Assembly: GCF_000473995.1 (NCBI RefSeq)
Contig: NC_022571.1
Location: 358,501-422,500, forward strand
Reading direction: 5' to 3'
Length of the DNA: 64,000 bases
Origin: Clostridium saccharobutylicum DSM 13864
GTDB taxonomy: Bacteria; Bacillota; Clostridia; Clostridiales; Clostridiaceae
Made by a program: the position numbers and the translations under genes. A model generated the notes under the pieces. It had not been told where the DNA came from. It searched no databases and worked only from the letters and a program-made list of their open reading frames with translations. This document shows, piece by piece, positions 45,940 to 57,881 of this stretch. The stretch's first letter is position 1; each line of letters begins with the position of its first letter.

Positions 45940-48399
45940 ATGGAAGATCTTAAATTAAAGTATGTTGAGATCGTTTTTGATAAAGAAAAACCACAAAGTG
46001 TTGGTACAAGGATAAATGTATTAGGAAAAATAGATAGTGAAATAGATAATTTAGAATATAAATTCATAGTTGGCAAGGGTGGAATTTGGAATACTATACA
46101 AGAGTTTTCTGAAAAAAATAAGTGTACATGGAATCCCAAAAGTGAAGGAGAATATATAGTTATGGTACAAGCCAGGGAAAAAAACGGGAAAAAATCTTTA
46201 GATTATTTAGCAAAGGAAGATTACTCTATAGTTAAAGGAGAGATTAATAATACTATGCATGAAGAAGTATCTGTTAGAAAAGTGGTAAATGAAGAGGATG
46301 CTAAAATAGATTATAATACAACTGTTAACGGTATAGAATCAAATACAATATATAGTAATAAAGAAAACTGTAGTGCCACCGAATTAGATTTTAAAGAAAT
46401 AGTAAATAATGTTGATGAAAAAGTTGTTTTTTTAGAAGCATCGGAGATTAGTAAAGATGAAAAAATGGCTTTAATTGGACAAGATAATCAAAATGCTGAA
46501 GTTGCTCTTTGTGAAGAGAGTCCAAGAAAAATTAGTGAAGAAACATCACATATATCACAAATTGAAATTCAAGATAATCAGGGTAAACAATCTGAACAAA
46601 AATGTTCAACTGAAATACAATCAGGAAAATTAAATGAAGTGAGTAAAAAAAGAAACAAATTAATAGATAGGGTTATTTGTGATAAAAATGAAATAGCAGT
46701 TGGAGAAAAATGCTCTATAAAAGTTAAAACTATAGAAAATGATATTTGTTTATATAGATTTTATATGAAAAGGTATAAGGAATGGAATATAGTTAGAGAT
46801 TATGATGCGGATAATATACTAAACTATACAGCAAACCAGGCAGGAGTAAAAGAATTTCTAATTCAGTGTAAAAGAATAGAATCAATTGATAGTTTTGATG
46901 ATTACAGAACAATTAATATAAATGTTAAAGAAAGTAATAAAGTTGAAATAACTAATTTTAAATGTTTAAGTAAGAACCTAATAGTTGGACAAAATCTTAA
47001 ATTTTTAGTAGAAACAAAGATTGATGAAGAATCAATTGCAAAAGAAAAAATTATACTTTTGTACAAGTTCTATAAAATATGTAAAGACGGAAAGTGCATT
47101 TGTATACAGGATTATTCAACTAAAAGTACTGTTTGTTATGAAGAAGAACAACAAGGTACATATAGGTTATTATGTCTTGTAAAAAGAATTTTATCGAACA
47201 AAGAATATGATGATAGAGCCTTATTGGTGTATAATGTTAAACCATATAGAAATATAAAAATTAATAGTTTTGTGGCAGATTTAAATTCTCCACAAGCAAG
47301 TGAAACACAAATTGGATTTACATCCGAAGTTAAAGGGGGAAATAATTTACTATATAGATACAAAGTAAATGGACCCATTAAGCAGGATACAGGTTTTGTT
47401 AAAGAAAATGAATTTAAATGGAATACTATTGAACCTGGTGAATATGAAATTATATTATATGTTAAAGATGAAAAATATTCTGGAGATTATGAGGATGCTA
47501 AAAAAATTGCATTTACTATTAAAAAAAGAAGTAAAAAGCCAGTAAAGATTTTAGATGTAGTAGTAGATAAAGAAAAGAAAATTATAACTGGAGAGCCAGT
47601 TAACATAATGGTAAATGCTGAGGGGGGAACACGACTTCAATATTCATTTATTGTTAAAAAGAATAATAAAAAAATTGCAGTTATAAATTACAATAAATCC
47701 AACTGGATTAATTTTACTCCTGAACAAGCCGGAGAATATGAAGTAGAAATAATGATTAAAGATAAATATTCAGAAAATCCATATGATGCGAATACTTTTG
47801 TATATTTAAAAGCAATGGAGTATTTGCCAGGGGAAATTGATTATATAATAATGCCTTATAAAGAAACTCATTTGATTGGAGAAACTGTAGAGTTTGAATG
47901 CATAATTCAAAATACACAACAAATTTTAGTTAAATATGAAACAAAGATCAATGGTCATTCAGTTGAACAAACAGATTTTTCTAAGAATAAAAAATTAAGA
48001 TTTATACCTAAAATTGCAGGTAAATATACAATTGAAGTTTATGCGAAAAATATAAAATGTACAGGTGAGTATGATTCTAAAAAGCAAGTGAATTTATATG
48101 TAAGTGAAGCATCGCCTGTAATAAATACTAAGATAATAGCAAATAAAACTGAAGGAAAAGTAAATGAAGAGTTTGCTATTGAAGCTATAAGTAGAGGCGG
48201 AAAAGAGGTATGCTATGAATTCTATTTAATGGAGAATAATGAATGGAAAAAGGTTCAAGAATATAGTAGAAAACATTACTACAGTTTTATTCCGTTTACA
48301 CCAGGAAAATATAAAGTTTTAGCATTAGCAAAAAGTTATTATAAAAAAGTAAATTATGAAGATTATGCTGAAATAGCATTTGAGATTAAAGATATATAA
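45940..48399 (+). CDS. Large tandem beta-domain protein (triple-tyrosine / Y_Y_Y-like repeats)
   Basis: 819 residues from the ATG at 45940 (AGAGGAGG 9 bp upstream; TTG 45937 is in frame). At least seven modules of about 90-100 residues share the pattern hydrophobic-Y-x-F ... W ... PGEYEV-x-VKD-x-x-Y-x-x-Y-D, for example FKWNTIEPGEYEIILYVKD and YSFIPFTPGKYKVLALAKS. Such Y_Y_Y-type beta-sandwiches mediate binding. An acidic linker (about 100-240) interrupts the first and second modules. No signal peptide, membrane helix or anchor is present. The next gene, 54 bp on, encodes a lytic transglycosylase that also lacks a signal. Confidence 0.7.
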   Translation: MEDLKLKYVEIVFDKEKPQSVGTRINVLGKIDSEIDNLEYKFIVGKGGIWNTIQEFSEKNKCTWNPKSEGEYIVMVQAREKNGKKSLDYLAKEDYSIVKGEINNTMHEEVSVRKVVNEEDAKIDYNTTVNGIESNTIYSNKENCSATELDFKEIVNNVDEKVVFLEASEISKDEKMALIGQDNQNAEVALCEESPRKISEETSHISQIEIQDNQGKQSEQKCSTEIQSGKLNEVSKKRNKLIDRVICDKNEIAVGEKCSIKVKTIENDICLYRFYMKRYKEWNIVRDYDADNILNYTANQAGVKEFLIQCKRIESIDSFDDYRTININVKESNKVEITNFKCLSKNLIVGQNLKFLVETKIDEESIAKEKIILLYKFYKICKDGKCICIQDYSTKSTVCYEEEQQGTYRLLCLVKRILSNKEYDDRALLVYNVKPYRNIKINSFVADLNSPQASETQIGFTSEVKGGNNLLYRYKVNGPIKQDTGFVKENEFKWNTIEPGEYEIILYVKDEKYSGDYEDAKKIAFTIKKRSKKPVKILDVVVDKEKKIITGEPVNIMVNAEGGTRLQYSFIVKKNNKKIAVINYNKSNWINFTPEQAGEYEVEIMIKDKYSENPYDANTFVYLKAMEYLPGEIDYIIMPYKETHLIGETVEFECIIQNTQQILVKYETKINGHSVEQTDFSKNKKLRFIPKIAGKYTIEVYAKNIKCTGEYDSKKQVNLYVSEASPVINTKIIANKTEGKVNEEFAIEAISRGGKEVCYEFYLMENNEWKKVQEYSRKHYYSFIPFTPGKYKVLALAKSYYKKVNYEDYAEIAFEIKDI

Positions 48400-48453
48400 A
48401 AAAAGTTCGAAAATACAACTATAAGATGAATTTGGGAAGAAGGTTAGTTTGAT

Positions 48454-49293
48454 ATGGCGATAGATGGTTTAGGCCAACTTTCAAGTGAACAAATGATGGC
48501 AATGTCAATGATGGGAAATGGGCAAGTAACAAATGATTCAAGTTCAACAAGTGATGCTAGCGAACAAACAAATTATGCATTTGAATTAATGATGAAAAAT
48601 TTAATGGATTCAAAACAAAAAAGTAACAAAAATGTAGCGGTTACCGATAATACTAAAGAGACTGGCAATGATTCTGCTGCAACAGTAAGTACTTATAAAA
48701 ATAGTGCAAGTAAAAGTGGATTTATAGATACTATAAATGCTCAAAATAATAATGTGGCAAAAGTGGTACAACAATGTCCAACAGGACAAAACTTAGAGAA
48801 GTTACCTATGGTTTTAACTAATGGATATGTTATTCCTAATAAGGCGGCTTCGAAGTCTGTGTCTGTATCATCAAGTACAGGTAGTACTGATATGCAAAAA
48901 ATACGTAATGTTGTAAGCGCAGCGTCTAAAAAATATGGTGTTGATGAAAACTTAATATTAGCTATAATTAAGCAAGAATCAGACTTTAATCCTAAGGATA
49001 CGTCTGGTTGTGGAGCTGCTGGACTTATGCAAATTATGCCAGAAAACTTTTCGCATACTGGAATTACAGATGCATATGATATAAATCAAAATGTTAATGG
49101 CGGAACTAAATTATTTAAGGAATATTTAGATCAATATAATGGAAATACTGAGATGGCTCTTATGGCATATAATGGTGGACCTGGAACCATGCAAAGAAGA
49201 GGAGTTTCATCTAAGGATGATTTATATAAAATGCCAAAGGAAACTCAAAATTATGTATCAAAAGTAATGGGATATTATAATAACGGAATATAG
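48454..49293 (+). CDS. Lytic transglycosylase (SLT domain) without signal peptide
   Basis: 279 residues. Residues 1-150 are low-complexity (Ser, Thr, Asn, Met). The C-terminal 130 residues are a soluble lytic transglycosylase domain with catalytic Glu in AIIKQESDFNP, then GAAGLMQIMPEN, the GGTKLFKEYL helix and ALMAYNGGPG. It cleaves the glycan strand to anhydromuropeptides. No Sec signal: export may use another route, or lysis may release it. It starts 54 bp after the repeat protein, with GGGAAGAAGG further from the ATG than usual. Confidence 0.88.
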   Translation: MAIDGLGQLSSEQMMAMSMMGNGQVTNDSSSTSDASEQTNYAFELMMKNLMDSKQKSNKNVAVTDNTKETGNDSAATVSTYKNSASKSGFIDTINAQNNNVAKVVQQCPTGQNLEKLPMVLTNGYVIPNKAASKSVSVSSSTGSTDMQKIRNVVSAASKKYGVDENLILAIIKQESDFNPKDTSGCGAAGLMQIMPENFSHTGITDAYDINQNVNGGTKLFKEYLDQYNGNTEMALMAYNGGPGTMQRRGVSSKDDLYKMPKETQNYVSKVMGYYNNGI

Positions 49294-49394
49294 GCCAACA
49301 ATTTGATGTTTAGAATTATGTTATAGTAAACCGAAGAAAAGGTGGCTATTTTATTGGATTGCTATATAATTTGGCTGTGGATTTCTAATAGTAG

Positions 49395-49462
49395 AAGTTG
49401 TTCCATTTCTGCATGTTCATTAAGGAAACTAAGGACAAGCAGAAACGGAACAACTTTTTTAT
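49395..49462 (+). terminator. Long-stem terminator
   Basis: AAGTTGTTCCATTTCTGC and GCAGAAACGGAACAACTT pair over 18 bases with one mismatch and a 26-base loop, followed by TTTTTTATT. The rest of the gap to 49880 is AT-rich and shows no further structure. Confidence 0.85.
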
Positions 49463-49880
49463 TCTTTAAGAGATTATAAGGCAGTCAAATCTTTGAATAA
49501 TTTTTAAAAGTGGTAGAAAAACATAGTCGGAGAAGCAGATTTTCTTATTGATTGGGCTTTATAGAATAAATGTGTTTACTTTACCATGCATTATCAGATA
49601 CTATATTTGTATAGAGAGGTATTAATAATTATATAGGGTTATACACAATGATAATATACCTTATATGAATTTAAATTATATATTATTAGAAATTATCATA
49701 TATAAATAGGTTTTAAATGTATAAGCTTAAAATAATAAAAAGATGTATACATCATGTAAATTTTATGAATAGTAGTGATTTTTAAAGTTAATAAGTTTTA
49801 ATATTAATGAGAAACTTTATATAGATGATATAATTAGAATAAATATACACTATAAAAGCTTAAGAAGAGGAGTGCAGCAT

Positions 49881-50597
49881 ATGGAAAGATTAGATAAAAT
49901 AATCTCTAATTTAGGTTATGGAAGTAGAAAAGATGTTAAATCATTTGTGAAAAAAGGATTAATAGAAGTTGATGGGGTGATTGCTAAAGATAATGGAATG
50001 GCTGTTGATCCAGAGAAATCAAGCATAAAAATTAATGGGGAAGAAATACTATATAGAAAATACATATATTTAATGATGAATAAACCAGCTGGAGTTATAT
50101 CAGCAACTCATGATAATAGAGATGAAACTGTAGTTGATTTATTGGAAATTGATCACCAAGCATTTGAGCCATTTCCAGTTGGCAGATTAGATAAAGATAC
50201 TGTAGGATTGCTATTATTGACCAATGATGGTGAACTTAATCACAGATTAATATCACCTAAGTGGCATGTTGATAAGGTTTATTATGCTAAAATCGATAAG
50301 AAAGTTGACGAAAAAGATGTAATAGCATTTAAAAATGGAGTTGCATTAGATGATGGATACAAATGTTTAGAAGCAAAACTTGAAATTCTATCTAGTAGTG
50401 ATGATGAGTCAGAAGTTAAGATTACAATACAAGAAGGAAAGTTCCATCAAGTAAAGAGAATGTTTGAAGCGGTAAATAAGAAAGTTACATATCTCAAAAG
50501 AGAGGAATTTGGAGGTCTTTTATTAGATACTGAATTAGAAGAAGGCGAATATAGAGAATTAACTGACGATGAATTAAGCCTTTTAAAGAGTTATTAA
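49881..50597 (+). CDS. rsuA: 16S rRNA pseudouridine synthase (RsuA family)
   Basis: 238 residues from the ATG at 49881 (AGGAG 8 bp upstream; GTG 49872 in frame is less likely). N-terminal S4 RNA-binding domain (MERLDKIISNLGYGSRKDVK). The synthase domain has MNKPAGVISATHD, catalytic Asp in FPVGRLDKDTVGLLLLTNDG and EGKFHQVKRMF. The family converts a uridine in 16S rRNA (U516 in E. coli) to pseudouridine. Monocistronic. Confidence 0.9.
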   Translation: MERLDKIISNLGYGSRKDVKSFVKKGLIEVDGVIAKDNGMAVDPEKSSIKINGEEILYRKYIYLMMNKPAGVISATHDNRDETVVDLLEIDHQAFEPFPVGRLDKDTVGLLLLTNDGELNHRLISPKWHVDKVYYAKIDKKVDEKDVIAFKNGVALDDGYKCLEAKLEILSSSDDESEVKITIQEGKFHQVKRMFEAVNKKVTYLKREEFGGLLLDTELEEGEYRELTDDELSLLKSY

Positions 50598-50668
50598 CGA
50601 ATATTAAATTATAATGCAATAAAAACATTCATTTTTGATAAAAAAAATAAGAATTTTTAATAAATCCC

Positions 50669-50709
50669 TTGCATTATCCATAAGAATATCCTATAATATT
50701 CTTGCAAGG
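50669..50709 (+). other. Bulged hairpin in the intergenic region
   Basis: CCTTGCA, an 8-base bulge and AAGAATAT pair with the continuous strand ATATTCTTGCAAGG. No T-run follows directly. Possible structured RNA element in the 643-bp gap before pcrA. Confidence 0.4.
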
Positions 50710-50742
50710 ATAAATAAAAGGAATATATAGCCCCCTTTTTAT

Positions 50743-50763
50743 TTATTGCTTATTGCTTATTGC
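50743..50763. repeat. Heptanucleotide repeat (TTATTGC) x 3
   Basis: Three perfect tandem copies of TTATTGC, with another TATTGC just after the next terminator. Confidence 0.8.
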
Positions 50764-50768
50764 TAAAG

Positions 50769-50801
50769 CGCAACCTAGCCCCAAGGGTTGCGTTTTTTTT
50801 T
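50769..50801 (+). terminator. Terminator
   Basis: CGCAACC and GGTTGCG with a 10-base loop and at least eight Ts. It lies 172 bp after the pseudouridine synthase stop. Confidence 0.85.
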
Positions 50802-50910
50802 ATTGCTTGATATGAAAAAGTTTACTTTGCGTTTAAATTTAAGAATATAAGTATAAATGCACAAATTATAATTGGTAAAGCGAAAAAGTTAATGAATATT
50901 AAAGAATACA

Positions 50911-50980
50911 TAAATACTGAATCAAATATTTCATAAAAATTATATTATGAAATATTTGATTCAGTATTTACTTTTTTTTA
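50911..50980 (+). terminator. Perfect 26-bp terminator with no gene directly upstream
   Basis: 26-base arms (50911-50936 and 50945-50970, beginning TAAATACTGAATCAAATATT) pair perfectly around an 8-base loop and are followed by C and eight Ts. The preceding 110 bp after another terminator contain no gene. Confidence 0.8.
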
Positions 50981-51240
50981 AGATTTTTGAATTAATTCCA
51001 CATATAGAAAATGAAGTTGTTAACTTGAATTTTATTGTAAAAAATAGTAAAGGATATTTATATATGAACTAAAAAGCAATAAATGATAAAATATTTGTTT
51101 GTATAGTATTTTATAGACAATTAATGAAAAGAATATGTAATATTTATCAAGCAATTAGTTTGATATTTTAAGGTGAGTGATACTTTAAATATTATTACAT
51201 ATGGTATAATGTTTAAGGATTGGCAAAGGAGGATAAGTAC

Positions 51241-53532
51241 ATGGATTTAAAATCATTACTTAATAAAGAACAATATGAAGGAGCAACTACAGTTGATGGT
51301 CAAGTATTAATTTTAGCGGGAGCGGGATCTGGTAAAACTAGAGTCTTAACTCATAGAATGGCGTACATGATTGAAGACTTAGGTATTGCACCATACAAAA
51401 TATTAGCTATAACTTTTACCAATAAAGCAGCCAAGGAAATGAAAGACAGAGTTAAGGCGCTTATCGGTGAAAAAGCTGAAAATATGTGGATTTCTACTTT
51501 CCATTCAACTTGTGTAAGAATTTTAAGAAGAGAAATAGACAAAATAGGATATAAAAGCAATTTTACAATATATGATACATCGGATCAAAAAACTTTAGTG
51601 AAGGAATGCATGAAATCTATTAGCATTAATGAAAAAGATATAACAGAGCAAGAAATAATGGGTAAAATAAGTAAAGCTAAAGATAGAATGCAAACTGCTA
51701 GAAGTTTTAAGCTAGAAAATGAGAGTAATTTTAGAGAAAATAAAATCGCAGATGTATATGAAATGTATCAAAAAAGGCTTAAAGAAAACAATGCCTTAGA
51801 TTTTGATGATTTGATATTTAAAACAGTTGAACTCTTTAAAAGTAATCCAGAAGTTTTAGAATTTTATCAAAACAAATTTCAATATATTATGGTTGATGAG
51901 TATCAAGATACAAATGCTGTTCAATATGAATTAGTTAGATTACTTGCAGATAGATATAAGAATATTTGTGTTGTAGGAGATGATGATCAATGTATCTATC
52001 AATGGAGAGGTGCGGATATTCAAAATATTCTTGATTTTGAAAAAGACTATCCAGGTGCTAAGGTAATAAAACTTGAACAGAATTATAGATCTAAAGCAAA
52101 TATATTAAATGCAGCTAATGTTGTAATTGTTAATAATGCAAATAGAAAGAGCAAAGTATTAAGAACGGAACAAGAAGAAGGAAGTAAAATTAAGATATAT
52201 AGAGCGTATTCGGATGGTGATGAAGGAGATTTTGTTGGAAAGCAAATTGTCGATATAAAAAAAGAGCAAGAAAAGCATTATAGTGATTTTGCTGTATTAT
52301 ATAGAACAAATGCTCAATCAAGAATCTTTGAAGAGAGTTTTAGAAGAAAGGGTATTCCATATAAAATTGTAGGGGGTACAAGATTCTATGATAGAAAAGA
52401 AATAAAAGATATATTAGCATACTTAAAAGTCATTGTTAATCTACAAGATGATGTTAGTATCAGAAGAATTATAAACGTTCCTAAGAGAAGCATTGGTGAT
52501 GCAACTGTTAACAAAATTCAAGAATTCGCTACAGATTTTGAGCTGAATATGTGGGATGCTTTATCAGAGGTTAGATCTATTTCTACATTAACACCTAGAA
52601 ATGTTTCTAGTATTGAGCCTTTTGTTCAATTGATGGATAATTTTATGGTACTTAGTGAAACAGTACCCGTATCAGTTTTAATTGAAACTATTTTAGAAGA
52701 TACTGGTTATATGGAAGTGTTAAAAAAGTCCAATGAAATCGAAGATAAGAGCAGAATTGAAAATTTAAAAGAATTAGTATCAGATGCTGTTGATTTTGAA
52801 AAGAGTAGCGAAGATAAATCTTTAGCTGCATATTTAGAAAAAGTATCTTTAGTTCAGGATACTGATAAGATTGAAGAAGAGGATGATATGGTAGTTCTAA
52901 TGACTGTTCACAGTGCAAAAGGGTTAGAATTTCCAGTAGTATTCATGGTTGGTATGGAAAATGGAATTTTCCCAGGAACTGCATCATTTGAAAAAGAATC
53001 TGAAATGGAAGAATCAAGAAGACTATGCTACGTTGGTATAACAAGAGCAAAAGAAACACTATTTATGACATCAGCTGAAGTTAGAAGGGTTTTTGGTAAA
53101 ACAGTTGCATATCCACAATCGGATTTTATTAATGAAATAAAACCATCATTAAAGGAATATGTTGCTAATGATAAGGCAAATATTAAGAGTAGAGAAGGCT
53201 TTGCTCAAAAAAGTTCGTATAATAATCCGCATAGTCTAAGAAATAATCTTAGGGGAAATGCTACAGTTGCAAGTAGTGGATTAAATTTAAGCAGAGGAAG
53301 TTTTAATGTAGGAAGTGGTATAGCGCATTCGTCTACATTAAATTCTAGCAGTGACGGATATCTAAGTACTAATGAAGCAACTTTGGGACGAAAAGTTATA
53401 CATGAAAAGTTTGGAACAGGAACTATCGTGTCAATACAAGATTCTGGTAATGATAAAAAACTTACTATTGCTTTTGATAAGCAAGGTGTAAAAATATTGC
53501 TATTATCATTTGCTAAACTTAAGATGGTATAA
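51241..53532 (+). CDS. pcrA: ATP-dependent DNA helicase PcrA (UvrD family)
   Basis: 763 residues from the ATG at 51241 (AAAGGAGG upstream; TTG 51220 in frame lies before the site). Walker A GAGSGKT at 27-33, motif Ia TFTNKAAKEM, motif II VDEYQDTN, motif III GDDDQCIYQWRGAD, motif IV QNYRS, motif V TVHSAKGLEFPVVF and motif VI YVGITRAKE. A Ser/Asn-rich linker leads to a C-terminal Tudor-like RNA-polymerase-binding segment (GRKVIHEKFGTGTIVSI). It unwinds 3'-5' in repair and plasmid replication. ligA follows after 22 bp. Confidence 0.96.
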   Translation: MDLKSLLNKEQYEGATTVDGQVLILAGAGSGKTRVLTHRMAYMIEDLGIAPYKILAITFTNKAAKEMKDRVKALIGEKAENMWISTFHSTCVRILRREIDKIGYKSNFTIYDTSDQKTLVKECMKSISINEKDITEQEIMGKISKAKDRMQTARSFKLENESNFRENKIADVYEMYQKRLKENNALDFDDLIFKTVELFKSNPEVLEFYQNKFQYIMVDEYQDTNAVQYELVRLLADRYKNICVVGDDDQCIYQWRGADIQNILDFEKDYPGAKVIKLEQNYRSKANILNAANVVIVNNANRKSKVLRTEQEEGSKIKIYRAYSDGDEGDFVGKQIVDIKKEQEKHYSDFAVLYRTNAQSRIFEESFRRKGIPYKIVGGTRFYDRKEIKDILAYLKVIVNLQDDVSIRRIINVPKRSIGDATVNKIQEFATDFELNMWDALSEVRSISTLTPRNVSSIEPFVQLMDNFMVLSETVPVSVLIETILEDTGYMEVLKKSNEIEDKSRIENLKELVSDAVDFEKSSEDKSLAAYLEKVSLVQDTDKIEEEDDMVVLMTVHSAKGLEFPVVFMVGMENGIFPGTASFEKESEMEESRRLCYVGITRAKETLFMTSAEVRRVFGKTVAYPQSDFINEIKPSLKEYVANDKANIKSREGFAQKSSYNNPHSLRNNLRGNATVASSGLNLSRGSFNVGSGIAHSSTLNSSSDGYLSTNEATLGRKVIHEKFGTGTIVSIQDSGNDKKLTIAFDKQGVKILLLSFAKLKMV

Positions 53533-53542
53533 AATTTAATAA

Positions 53543-55546
<2,004 letters not shown>

Positions 55547-55550
55547 TAGT

Positions 55551-55823
55551 GTGAAAAGATTAATAAATTTGCTTGGATTTGTTTCAGCAAGTGTGACTAG
55601 TGTTTTAATAATTTGCACTTTCTTAACAACGTATCAATTTTATTATGTTGGTCAAATTTTTAATTCATACTTACCTATACAGCTTGGAGTCTGCATTACC
55701 ATGACAATTTTAGCTATAAGATTTCTTATTAATGAAACTGGTAAAAGACGAATATTGTATTCAGCTTTTAGTTTCGCTATAGCAATTTCATTATTATATT
55801 TTATGGTAAACTTAATAAAATAA
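55551..55823 (+). CDS. Small membrane protein downstream of ligA
   Basis: 90 residues from GTG, starting 4 bp after the ligA stop, with AAGGGGG inside the ligA end. Three hydrophobic helices (about 4-24, 37-55 and 65-85) with short loops. No family recognised. The spacing implies co-transcription with pcrA-ligA. Confidence 0.6.
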   Translation: MKRLINLLGFVSASVTSVLIICTFLTTYQFYYVGQIFNSYLPIQLGVCITMTILAIRFLINETGKRRILYSAFSFAIAISLLYFMVNLIK

Positions 55824-56092
55824 ATGAGTATGTTTTGAAAATATGAGTAGATATTAACAATATATTTAGAAACAATCTTTAATGTGGTGAAATAGTAAAA
55901 AAGTGAATTTTATGATAAAATTTAATGTGTTAATTTAAGGTGCAAAGAGCATTTTAAAATATTAGTTAAATATTCGCAGTTTTGGAGTATATTAAGGCTA
56001 TAATGAGTTGATTATTATAGTTTGATTTATTATTTTTTATATGCCGAATGCGTTTTAAATAGCTATAGCTAGAAAAAAAGGAGGATTTGAAC
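55824..56092. other. Gene-free stretch before gatCAB
   Basis: 269 bp with no clear terminator for the ligA operon. TATAAT near 56000 lacks a good -35. Nothing else recognised. Confidence 0.4.
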
Positions 56093-56383
56093 ATGTCTGT
56101 TACTAAAAAAGATGTTGAATATGTTGCTGAGCTTGCAAGATTAAGTTTCGAAGAAGACGAAAAAGAAGGTTTAGCAGAAGATTTAAATCAAATCTTAGCT
56201 TATGTTGAAAAGCTAGGAGAATTAGATACTGAAAAAGAAGATATAATAGTAAATCCTTATTATATCGAAAATAAATTTAGAGAAGATGTAGTTACACCTT
56301 CAATGAAACTTGAAGATGTAATGAAAAATGCACCTAAAACATTAGAAGAATATGTTTTAGTTCCAACTATTATAAGAGAATAG
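56093..56383 (+). CDS. gatC: Aspartyl/glutamyl-tRNA amidotransferase subunit C
   Basis: 96 residues from the ATG at 56093 (AAAGGAGG upstream; TTG 56087 in frame is less likely). Conserved [33 protein letters not shown] and the end REDVV-x-PSM. GatC bridges GatA and GatB in the complex that converts Glu-tRNA(Gln) or Asp-tRNA(Asn) to the amide forms. First gene of gatCAB. Confidence 0.96.
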   Translation: MSVTKKDVEYVAELARLSFEEDEKEGLAEDLNQILAYVEKLGELDTEKEDIIVNPYYIENKFREDVVTPSMKLEDVMKNAPKTLEEYVLVPTIIRE

Positions 56384-56404
56384 TGGAGATTGGAGGGTAA
56401 ATTA

Positions 56405-57862
56405 ATGGAGTTTTCAAATTACAAAGCTCATGAATTAAAAGATATAATAGCTAAAAAAGAAGCTTCTGTTGAAGAAGTAACAAAGGCTCATTTAGATAAA
56501 GTTGAAAATGTAGATTCAAAAGTTGATGCATTTTTATATGTAGCAAAAGAAGAAGCATTAAAGGATGCAAAAGCATTAGATGAAAAGTTAAGCAAAGGTG
56601 AAGAACTTGGAATATTAGGGGGAGTACCTCTAGGAATTAAAGATAACATAAGTGTTAAGAATATGCAAAATACATGTGCATCTAAGATTTTACAAGGATA
56701 CATATCACCTTACGATGCAACAGTTTCTGAAAATGTAAAATCACAAGGTGGAGTAATCCTTGGAAAATTAAACATGGATGAATTTGCAATGGGTTCATCA
56801 ACTGAAAATTCAGCATTTAAGATAACTAGAAATCCATGGGATTTAGATAGAGTTCCAGGCGGATCATCAGGTGGATCAGCAGCTGCTGTTGCTGCTAAGG
56901 AAATTCCATTAGCACTTGGAACAGATACTGGTGGTTCTGTAAGACAACCAGCATCATTTTGCGGTATAGTTGGACTTAAGCCTACATATGGAAGAGTTTC
57001 TAGAAGTGGTGTAGTAGCTTATGGTTCTACATTAGATCAAGTTGGTACTTTAGGAAGAGATGTTAAGGACTGTGCTTTATTAACTCAAGCAATATCAGGA
57101 GTGGATCACAGAGATTTTACTACAGTTGATATAGAAGTGCCTAATTATTTAGATTCATTAAAAGAAGATATTAAAGGTAAGAAAATTGCAATTCCTACTG
57201 AATTTTTTAAAGATGGATTAGATGAAAATGTTAAAAAAGCTGTATATGATGCTTTAAAAGTATTTGAAGCAAATGGTGCACAAATTAAAGAAGTATCACT
57301 TCCATTAGCTGATTACGCTATTTCAGCTTATTATTTAGTAGCTTGTGCTGAAGCATCATCTAACCTAGCTAGATTTGATGGAGTAAGATATGGTCATAGA
57401 TCTGCAAATGCAGAAGATGCAACAGATTTATACTACAAGTCAAAGAACGAAGGATTCGGTAAAGAAGTTAAGAAGAGAATTATGCTTGGTACATATGCAT
57501 TATCAGCAGGATATTATGATGCATACTACAAAAAAGCATTAAAAGTTAGAAATCTTATAAAAGGTGAATTTGATGAAATATTTAAAAATTTCGATGCAAT
57601 AATATCACCAACAGCACCAACTCTAGCTTATAAAATTGGAGAAAAAACTAATAATGCATTAGAAATGTATTTAGGAGATATTTATACTGTACCTGTTAAT
57701 ATAGCTGGTATTCCAGCAATTTCACTTCCTTGTGGAATAGCTAATGGTCTTCCAGTAGGAATGCAAATTATGGGTAATTATTTCAAAGAAGATACATTAT
57801 TCAACTTAGCATACAGTTATGAAAAATCAACTAACTGGCATGAAATGCATCCAAATTTATAG
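56405..57862 (+). CDS. gatA: Aspartyl/glutamyl-tRNA amidotransferase subunit A
   Basis: 485 residues from the ATG at 56405 (GGAGGG upstream). Amidase-signature enzyme: catalytic Lys in LGIKDNISV, the Gly/Ser-rich [15 protein letters not shown] with the cis-Ser, and the nucleophile in [16 protein letters not shown]. It hydrolyses glutamine and passes ammonia to GatB. It lies 21 bp after gatC and 19 bp before gatB. Confidence 0.97.
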   Translation: MEFSNYKAHELKDIIAKKEASVEEVTKAHLDKVENVDSKVDAFLYVAKEEALKDAKALDEKLSKGEELGILGGVPLGIKDNISVKNMQNTCASKILQGYISPYDATVSENVKSQGGVILGKLNMDEFAMGSSTENSAFKITRNPWDLDRVPGGSSGGSAAAVAAKEIPLALGTDTGGSVRQPASFCGIVGLKPTYGRVSRSGVVAYGSTLDQVGTLGRDVKDCALLTQAISGVDHRDFTTVDIEVPNYLDSLKEDIKGKKIAIPTEFFKDGLDENVKKAVYDALKVFEANGAQIKEVSLPLADYAISAYYLVACAEASSNLARFDGVRYGHRSANAEDATDLYYKSKNEGFGKEVKKRIMLGTYALSAGYYDAYYKKALKVRNLIKGEFDEIFKNFDAIISPTAPTLAYKIGEKTNNALEMYLGDIYTVPVNIAGIPAISLPCGIANGLPVGMQIMGNYFKEDTLFNLAYSYEKSTNWHEMHPNL

Positions 57863-57881
57863 GGAGAAGGAGTGAAAACAA

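Noticed and set aside
51220..51240. Upstream TTG start for pcrA
   Set aside because: It lies before the AAAGGAGG site, which is correctly spaced for the ATG at 51241.
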